Assembly: GCF_963855985.1 (NCBI RefSeq)
Contig: NC_087108.1
Coordinates: 12,852,001 to 12,916,000, forward strand
Origin: Ostrinia nubilalis
Taxonomy: Eukaryota; Arthropoda; Insecta; Lepidoptera; Crambidae
DNA length: 64,000 bases
Direction of reading: 5' to 3'
Shown here in pieces: positions 37,801-46,800 of this stretch (positions within the stretch are counted from its first letter, which is position 1; each line of letters begins with the position of its first letter). The notes under the pieces were generated by a model that was not told the DNA's origin, searched no databases, and was given only the letters and a program-made list of their open reading frames with translations. The position numbers and the translations under genes are program-made.

Positions 37801-40800
37801 CAGGTGAGATACAGGCCAAGAGCTTCCTCGTTGCGGATAAAAAAAACGCAGGGATACTAGGATCGAGTCTCGATCAGGCCTAGGATGCGCACCGCGATAA
37901 ACTTTTTCGAGGCATTTTATCGATTTTGCATGATAAGCACATACAGTTGTCGTAAAATCATGGCGTATCCTAGCTCTGCAGGTTACTTCAACAAATGAAT
38001 TGGCGTACAAAAAATTACCGTCATCAATAATGTCTTTTGTACAACAGAGGTAACATTGTTGCATACTCATTGTGCATGGACTGTCGCATATTTACGGTGG
38101 TCGTGAAAACTTCAAATTCAAGTAGTTTAGTCGTGGTTTCACAATATTCATTTATTGAACTCAAGCTTACGACTAAACAAACTTTTCGTGGCAAACAATC
38201 ATGGGAATTTACATATTTCCACATATAAAATAGGCTAGCTCAAAATCGACCGTTCACGTTGGCGTCGCGCACCGGGAAGAAGGAAGCTTCTCGAAGCTTC
38301 CGCGTGAGTCGCGAGACGCGCGGGGGGACTGCCTCGCGCCGATTGGCCGAGGAAAGGGCGCGGCACCATACTTCCGCGTGATTCGCTATTAGACGAGATG
38401 GCGTGATAACACTAACGTTGCGTTGTTCGCGCGCGATAACGTTATAAACGTTATGAAATAGCGTTGCCGCGTTACAACCTCCCCCTCTAGTTCAGACGAC
38501 GCAACGCGGTCTGGACTAGCTTAAGACTTACGCGGCCTACCTCGCCTACGCTTTTCCCTAACAGGCGGCTGGATGTGACCAACAAATGGAGTAAATTGTG
38601 AGGCATAACACTTCCCTAACTTCGCTCCAGGCTCTCCCTCCAGGAGGTAAGTGCTGTCACTCAAGGCCCTCGATACCTTATACGGGCCGTCACGCCTAGG
38701 GTTAAACTTAGGGGTTTGACCTCGATCAGTGTCGTTCAAACTTTGGGTCTTCAGTAAGACCAAATCGCCCACCTTACAGTCTGGCGGCGGCCGACGCTCT
38801 TGGTCGGCATAGTTCCTCTCGGTGGCAGCTCGGAGGCGGCTAGGGTACTCAACAAGTCGCTCGTCCGGCCCCTCCCCCTGCTTCAAAGCTACCCCGAGGC
38901 AATAACAACTGCTCTCAGACCTCAGCTTCAGCTTCGTGGTCTCCTTGACACGCTTCAGCTCGGCGTCGGCGGTAGGGGTAAGTACACGATCCTGTACAAA
39001 AGCGTACCGCCGGTCTGGTGTGTCGGCAAAACTCCACGATGCCTGCTGGATATCAATAACAATACCTGCGTCTCTGATGAAGTCACGTCCTAGAAGCGTC
39101 CTCGTATCGGCCCCAGGGATCACCAGGAATGTGGTAAATATCTTTCGACCTTGCAGGACGACAGTGACATTACCTCTAAGGACGTCGTGTACCTGTCGTG
39201 TTCCGTCTGCTAACCCGATCAATCGCTGCGTCTCCGTGAAGCGTACGCCACCTGCCACCAACTTCCGGTACAACATCGGACTGGCTAGGCAGTCCGTAGC
39301 CCCTGTGTCCATGACAGCAACACCGCTATGACCCAATATCCGGATTCTGATCGTCGGCTTAAACTGGTCGAAGTCAACTCCCGCTGTATAAAGAGTCAGA
39401 TTAGGGAGGAAACAGAAATCGTGAGGCTCACCCTTCACCTGGGCGGAATTAAGCTCACTGCCACCTGAAAAACTGGCTTTCACCTCAAACTCGGCAATTT
39501 CTCGAAAATTGCGTAAAACATCGGGTGAGATAGGCATTTCACATCTATCTTGCGCACGATTACCACTGTGACACATTTCGGATGCGTTACCCTGCATCCC
39601 AGAAAAGTCGCATTTGCCACCCTGTAATATGCCCGAAAAGTTCCGGTTGCCACCCTGTGTGTCCGAAAAATTCCGGTTGCCACCCTGTGTTACAGGTGAA
39701 CTACGGTTACCACCCTGTGTTACAGGTGAACTACGGTTACCACCCCGTACTGAATTAACATTCCCGGGCTTACAATTGTTTCCACAAAAATTCCCGGTTT
39801 CACCCTGTATTGTCAAAACATTCCCATTTTCACCCTGTATGACGGGAATTTTACGTGATGAGTTACGAATTTTACGTGATGAGTTACGAGTTTTCGTCTT
39901 GTTACGTGATGATAATAATGTTACGGGGGGTTTACAATTCTTGTAAAAAGTACGACGGGACCCTAAAGTGTGGAATTCCGATTGAGACTTCGAACTACAC
40001 GTCTCACACTTCGATTTGATTACGCCTTGCTGGCCACATCCATAACACCGTATTGTACCATTATTACTACGCGAACTATCATTATTATTACGTTCGGGGT
40101 TGTCTTTGCTCGTGGAAGTTTTGTTATTTCGCTCACGGTTACGACAATTATCTATTTGATGACCAAATACTTTACAAAAAGAACAACGTAAACGATTACG
40201 TCCCTGTGTTTTTGCGTCATTTGAACTAGAGGGCGAGTGTGTAGGTGTGTTATCAGTTAGCGGAGAACTACTTACGGTTTTCTGGATGGAATAGGTACTT
40301 GTGGTGCCGCGTGGACCTTTACCTGCGTCCCCTTGCGTTACCTCGGCGATAGACTCTTCGATATCGCGGGCCCTATCCACCAACACGTCTAACGACACAA
40401 CACTTTCGCGGGTTACGCGTTTACGCACTCGTCGGTCAAGTAGACCGTAAACAATGTCAATCTGTAGACACTCGTTCAGTTCGTATGGAAGTTTAGCTAT
40501 CAACGCTCTCGTCTTCGAGATAAACACGTCGCATCGTTGCTGTCCTTGCTCTTGCGCGAATATTTCGCGAAGGATTTTGTAGGCCGGTCGTGCGGCGCCG
40601 TACATGCCTCGTAGGCGCGCGACCGCGTCGTCCCAGGTGTAGACGGAGTTCTTGACCCCTCGCCACCACACAGCTGCATCATCCACCAGCAGGATGGGGA
40701 GGCCGCGCAGCGCGTGCTCGTCGCTCACGCTCAGGCACTCCTTGTATGTAGTGACGGCGTCCAGAAATGCTTCCAAGTTGTCGGCGTCGTCCGCTCGCCC

Positions 40801-43800
40801 ATCGAAGCGTGCCGTGCATTTTGTGAACGACCCGCCTCGGAACTGCGACTCGGATGTCGACATCGGTGGCGACTGGGGCGGTACTGCCGGCCCCGTGCTC
40901 GTCGTGCTCGTGGTGCTCAGCGTCGTCAGTAGGTTCTCGAAGAGGATGCGGTTGGCCTCCTGTTGGGACCGTGCGAAGGCCGACAGGAGGGAGGACACCT
41001 GCGACTCGGTCATGAACGGGCCCGCGGCGCTGCCGTCGGGCGCGGTCGGAGCCGCTGTCGCTTGCCGGTCGGCGCCGTGCTGAGCGACCCCCTGGTCGCC
41101 CGCGGCTGCCGATGCCGTTGCCGCCGAGTGGTCGTCGTGGTCGTCGCGGTTGCCTGCGACCCCACACTTGGATCGCGTCGCGGAAGCCATCGTTCACTCG
41201 TAAAGTTCGAGATTGCACTGTTTTCACGCCGGTAAAAACAGGTTTCGACACGTTGCTGCACTCACGGTAGGTACTTTGCCGGTACTGTTCGTAGGTTAAG
41301 GCCTCGAGTTGGGCGTCATTTTAGTCGTGGTTTCACAATATTCATTTATTGAACTCAAGCTTACGACTAAACAAACTTTTCGTGGCAAACAATCATGGGA
41401 ATTTACATATTTCCACATATAAAATAGGCTAGCTCAAAATCGACCGTTCACGTTGGCGTCGCGCACCGGGAAGAAGGAAGCTTCTCGAAGCTTCCGCGTG
41501 AGTCGCGAGACGCGCGGGGGGACTGCCTCGCGCCGATTGGCCGAGGAAAGGGCGCGGCACCATACTTCCGCGTGATTCGCTATTAGACGAGATGGCGTGA
41601 TAACACTAACGTTGCGTTGTTCGCGCGCGATAACGTTATAAACGTTATGAAATAGCGTTGCCGCGTTACAGTAGTTAAATTACGTTATATTAGTTTATGT
41701 TTATTAGTTGACAAATAAAAGAAATCATAAATACATTACACATGCAAGCTGCATGCAAAGGCATGGCATGGCAAATAATACTTCTTATAATTATAGCATT
41801 TAGTTAGATCACATTTGTTTAGCATAAAATGTAACCCTATATTATGTACACAGTAAACACCTAATTGGAAAATCACCGTCGTCACATTATTTATTTTTTC
41901 CGATCTCGATTACTCACCTGTTTACACGTCTCAATGTAAAAGGAAATGTATTCGTTTGAATGTTCTACGAGTACATGACTCACTAAATTATTGTCCAATT
42001 GTTAGTTTACAAATCAAAGTACGGTGCAACTATCGATTCTCCTTTTTAATGAAATTAAAAAAACCGAGGAGGTCCCCAATCGATTGTATATTTTTTATGT
42101 TCATTACCTTAGCCATTTATGTACTAATTTGAAGAATATTCTCTGAAAATATGATAATATCACGTCTGAATGTATATGATGTAGCAAGCTGGTCTAGAAG
42201 ATGCGTTTTACTCCTATCTTAGAGGGTTCGGCGCGCCCGCGCGGTTGTTTTTTGTCACAGTGACAGTATGTCTCTTTTCTTTTCTTTAAAATTGGAGTAA
42301 AAGAAACAGATATACTTATACTATCACGAATCATACTGTCAAGGCGCAAGGTTGCATAAGTTGTGGAAGTCAGACACCGGCAGATATTTACACTCATTTA
42401 TCGCTTATCAACGTTTATTTCGTATGTTTTACTTAGCATAAAATGACCGTCATGTTAATTATTTAAACCATTAAAAACTGACGTTATCAATGAACAATAT
42501 TAATTCATTGATAAGTTAAATGTTCTGTAGCCAAATATATGATTCATTAATCGGTTCAGATGTAAATTCACAGCACGAACACAAACATAGATACAAATCT
42601 TTCTTAATTGTACGCGTAACTTGAATGCAAATGCAGGAAAAAATAATGTAATGAAGAGGATAATAAATTATTACAAGAAAGGTACACATTCCAGCTGAAC
42701 AATGCGATTATGCGACTCAGTCAAGGCTGCAGTCATCATAACCATCACCTGTATATCAACAGGTTTACCTATCTATAGTATTTATTTACCTAATACACAT
42801 TTCACTAGCATTACAGGAAAACCCCAATGCATAAGTGAAGTAAAAATAGTTTATTTAATCAATGTAGATGTTTTTCATTTAAACAAAAAATTCTAATGAA
42901 GTAAAACGATGAGGAAACTACTTCTAATTATTGCCCTAATATTTCATACAAAAATCTCATCAGCCAGACAGTTTTGACAGTTCCAACTCCTTGCCAGACA
43001 GTTTTTTTAGGATAGCTGCCAAAGCCACGATGACCCAAACTTCATAATTCACCAACATTCTATCCTATATTGGGAGCATACGCCGGCAAACTTTCAGCTT
43101 TTATAAAATGACGTAGGTCTGGCGTTCTCTAGCTCTTAGTCTATTATGGGAAGTACACGGTGATATTCTTGACAGGCAAAATACTGAAATTAAACCGTAT
43201 TAAACAGCATCGTCATGACACAACAAGAAAAACCTATTACTATTTTGAAACGCATGTAAATCTGTGGAGCGATTTAGCATCTATCATTGTTTGTAGTTAA
43301 GTCGTTTACGATGTTTTTATATAATTAGACCAATTTGTTTTACCTAATTAATCCTTCTAAATACGTTTCGACTTTGTATTTCTTATATGTCTACTTTGTG
43401 TGGCGTGCTATAAAAATCATGCATAGAATCTATCATCTACATCGCCGTGTGAACAGGCCCTAATCATTTATTTCTCGTCAGCGCATCTGACCACTTGCGT
43501 CTCTTCAATTTGCATTAACTCGTGCACATATGGAACAATAGAGTCGTAATTGTTACATACACTTGCGTTTTCATACACGTCATGCTTGTTCTCAACTCTA
43601 ATACAGAAGACAGCACGTCAAGCGAACACGGCTTTTTATACAGTCGTAATAAGAGCGGTATTGCAACAAAAATGCCTAGTCTGTTGCGCTGTTATCTGTA
43701 CTGTATGCAAACGTGACAATAACATATTTCTCGATCTTTCTTTATAGAGACGAAATTACGATTCAAACTTTTTATTCTTTTTTTTTCTTTATGTGACAGG

Positions 43801-46800
43801 AGGCAAACGAGCAAACGGATCACCTGATGGTAAGTGATTACCGTCGCCCATAGACACCCGCAGACCCAGGGGCGTTACAGGTGCGTTGCCGGCCTTTAAC
43901 ACGTTGGACGCCACGCGGCTCACCGGTGAGCCTCGAACAATACAATTTCCATTGTGTCTAGCGTCTCGGCGTTCAATGACTTAAGGTGAAGATACGCTCT
44001 CTTCTTGAAAGCTTGCAGGTCGTTTCCGTCCGGAAACACCGAAGACGACAGTCCATTGCCTAAACATTCGTTTAAATGCACATATCATTCCATTGTTTAT
44101 TATGTAGAATTTCATTAGGCCACTGCTGTCATGTTTCTATCAGAAAGATAGATGATTATGGAAGTACTTCAAAAATAACATTGTTGATTTGAACGCAAAA
44201 TATCCCAGATTTTTCTAAACTGTCTGTCTCTATAAAATTAATTACACAGTATGATATTTAGGAATAGGCTTGAATGAGTACACACAACTTTTGGGCAAAA
44301 GGGACCCACCTAACCACCCATGACCTAAATTACGGTTCCAATGCTTTTAATGAAACCGGCATCGATTTCCGTCCATTCATTGCTTTAAGTAATTGCTTCA
44401 TTATCACTAGTCATTTCACTGATTTTATCGATGTTAGTTGTAAACTGATCGGTGTTATAGAGTCGTATCTATCGACGCAATGAAATGTTAACACAGCAAA
44501 ACAGCGATATTATAACTTATTAGTTTATGGTAAAAATATATCACTAAGTACATAATGGTAGTGATGTTGCCGTTCTACATTATTATTTGAAAATCTATCG
44601 ACATACTCGCGTGGGCGCACGTGTGTGTGTATCGACGATGATGATACGAGTTTGATTTCGTATTCGCGTCGAGGGGCGGACTCGAATCTCGATCAGTTGA
44701 GAGCCGTAATGTAACACAGAGCACACGCATCGGGAGACGAAGATTCTAATGCGTCGGAGGTTCGAACTAGGGATCCGTGCATGTTTTACCGTACAGGTCA
44801 TAGGTTTATTCTACTGCGTCGGAGGTTCGAGCCGGGCACCCGTGCATGTTTTAGCGTACAGCTTTAAGGCCATAGCAGACTTATCAACTCGGAAAGGGAT
44901 CAACAACGTAGTATCGCCTTTCGCGAGCTGTCATCGCTTTTCGCGCGGCGCGAGGCGTTTACGTTACGGTGTGCGGATAAGACGTGTGCGTTGCAGTATG
45001 GAGTTTCATGCAAAGAATACTGACCGCCTCGAGTTGATACGGTTACGATCCCTTTCCGGGTTGATGCATGTGTCCTTAAAAAAGGTCATATCGACCCTAT
45101 TTCATCATAGGATATTTTTTCAGCAGACTTATCGAGAGCGCCTGACGATGGTCTCACTCACCTCGTTCAGAGTGACGATATTTTCTTCATCTGCCTTGGG
45201 CCCGAGATGGAACATGGCCTTCTTAGGTGCGGGAACCAGCTTGCCCTTAAGGTTCACCAGCACCACTTCTGGGTCGAAACCCTTGTCTGCTTGCTCGGAA
45301 TCGTTGGTGTCGGGGGTAGACGCTCTTGAGCCTATAATAATAAGGATGTATTAGTATTTCCTGCTATGTGCATTATTGTACAGGTTATTTAAACTTGAAT
45401 GTGACATAAATGAATACATAAAACGTCATTATGTTATAATAATTAAGGCACTCTCTAACAAGTTCATTGTCAATGCCATTATGAAGTGAATCAAAATCAA
45501 AATCAAAATCAAAAAATATTTATTCAGTTTAGACCACAAGTGGCACTTATGAACGTCAATAGAAAATAATAAAAAAAGAAAAGGTAGCCCTTATGGGGCA
45601 CTTTACATGTCTCCTTATCTTTTGGGCCCTACCAGCGCTTCGAGACAAACATATGGCAAGTGCTGAGAAGAAACGCCGGAACAAACTCAGTCACCACTTA
45701 TTGCCAGGAATTATCTAACGGTAAGAATAGTCAAATTTAAGTACATCAAATATGTGCAGACTGAACTGACCACGCATCCTTGTCATCAATATAGTCTCGA
45801 ACCTTGTAGTACCCTTTGGACATAAGGGTATTTTTTATATGTATCTTAAATTTGTTTATTGGCAATTCGACAAGGTTGTGTGGTATTTTGTTAAATATGG
45901 TAATACATTTCCCCAAGAATGAATTACCTATCTTATGCAACCTAAATGATGGAACAGCAAGTTTATTCTTATGTCTCGTGTTAAATGAGTGGACGTCACT
46001 TTTCTTAGTAAATAAATGTATATGTTTACGGACATACATAATGTTATCAAATATGTATTGCGAAGCCACAGTCAATATATTGATTTCTTTAAAAACTTCT
46101 CTAAGCGAGTCACGTGGTTTAAGACCGTATATTGCCCGAACAGCTCTTTTCTGTAAAATGAAAATTGATTCTATGTCTGCTGCTGAGCCCCACAGTAAAA
46201 GACCATAAGACATAATACTATGAAAATAACTAAAATATACAAGCCTTGCTGTTTCAACATCAGTCAAGTTTCTGATCTTTCTCACCGCAAAGGCAGCTGA
46301 ACTAAGTCTTCCCGCCAAGGCAGCAATAGCAATTGTGTGCAAATGATGGCACCAGATGACGCCACTTTGGTGAAGTGGATACAGTCATAGACTATTTCAC
46401 AAGAAAACAAAACTAGTGTAAAATAAACGATTTCTTCTTGTGTGTAATACCTACGTTAATTGTTTGTTCGATGTAAATTTAAATGTAGGTATTTATTTTT
46501 ACATAAAAAATTCTTTGAGGAGATAAAGCATCCCCTTTTTACAGGTGACATAGACCAACTACAGCTCATGTTATGGGACTATTCTCACCCCTCGTTCCCA
46601 CCGCTGCAACTCCTCTATAGCCAGAATCTACAACTTGACCGTCAATAAACACCCAACCAGTAAGGTCAAGTTTGTCCAAAGTTAAACTGGCATTGGACCC
46701 ACAACGAAATTAATCAGAAGAACATACTTCAACTTCAACTTCCCTCCAGTGCAAAGCGGATGCTAGGTGAAAGCTCATGTTAATCAAATCAAATGTCGAT

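Larger units (their letters stand above)
38126..41670 (-). mobile_element. Ty3-type LTR retrotransposon, non-autonomous
   Basis: Two 351-bp LTRs that look identical by eye flank a 2.8-kb interior. GTAG lies outside both ends (38122-38125 and 41671-41674), a 4-bp (possibly up to 6-bp) target duplication. On the minus strand a purine tract AGAGGGGGAGG lies directly before the 3' LTR start TGTAAC. The interior encodes one fused protein lacking reverse transcriptase. Matching LTRs suggest a recent insertion. Confidence 0.93.

Noticed and set aside
40652..41261. Plus-strand and other-frame open stretches inside the Ty3-type element
   Set aside because: Shadows of the 889-residue frame, which has the knuckles and protease motif.
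44749..45354. 201-codon plus-strand frame
   Set aside because: Its right part is the antisense of exon 2, which has AG/GT borders and fitting phase; the rest has no homology.
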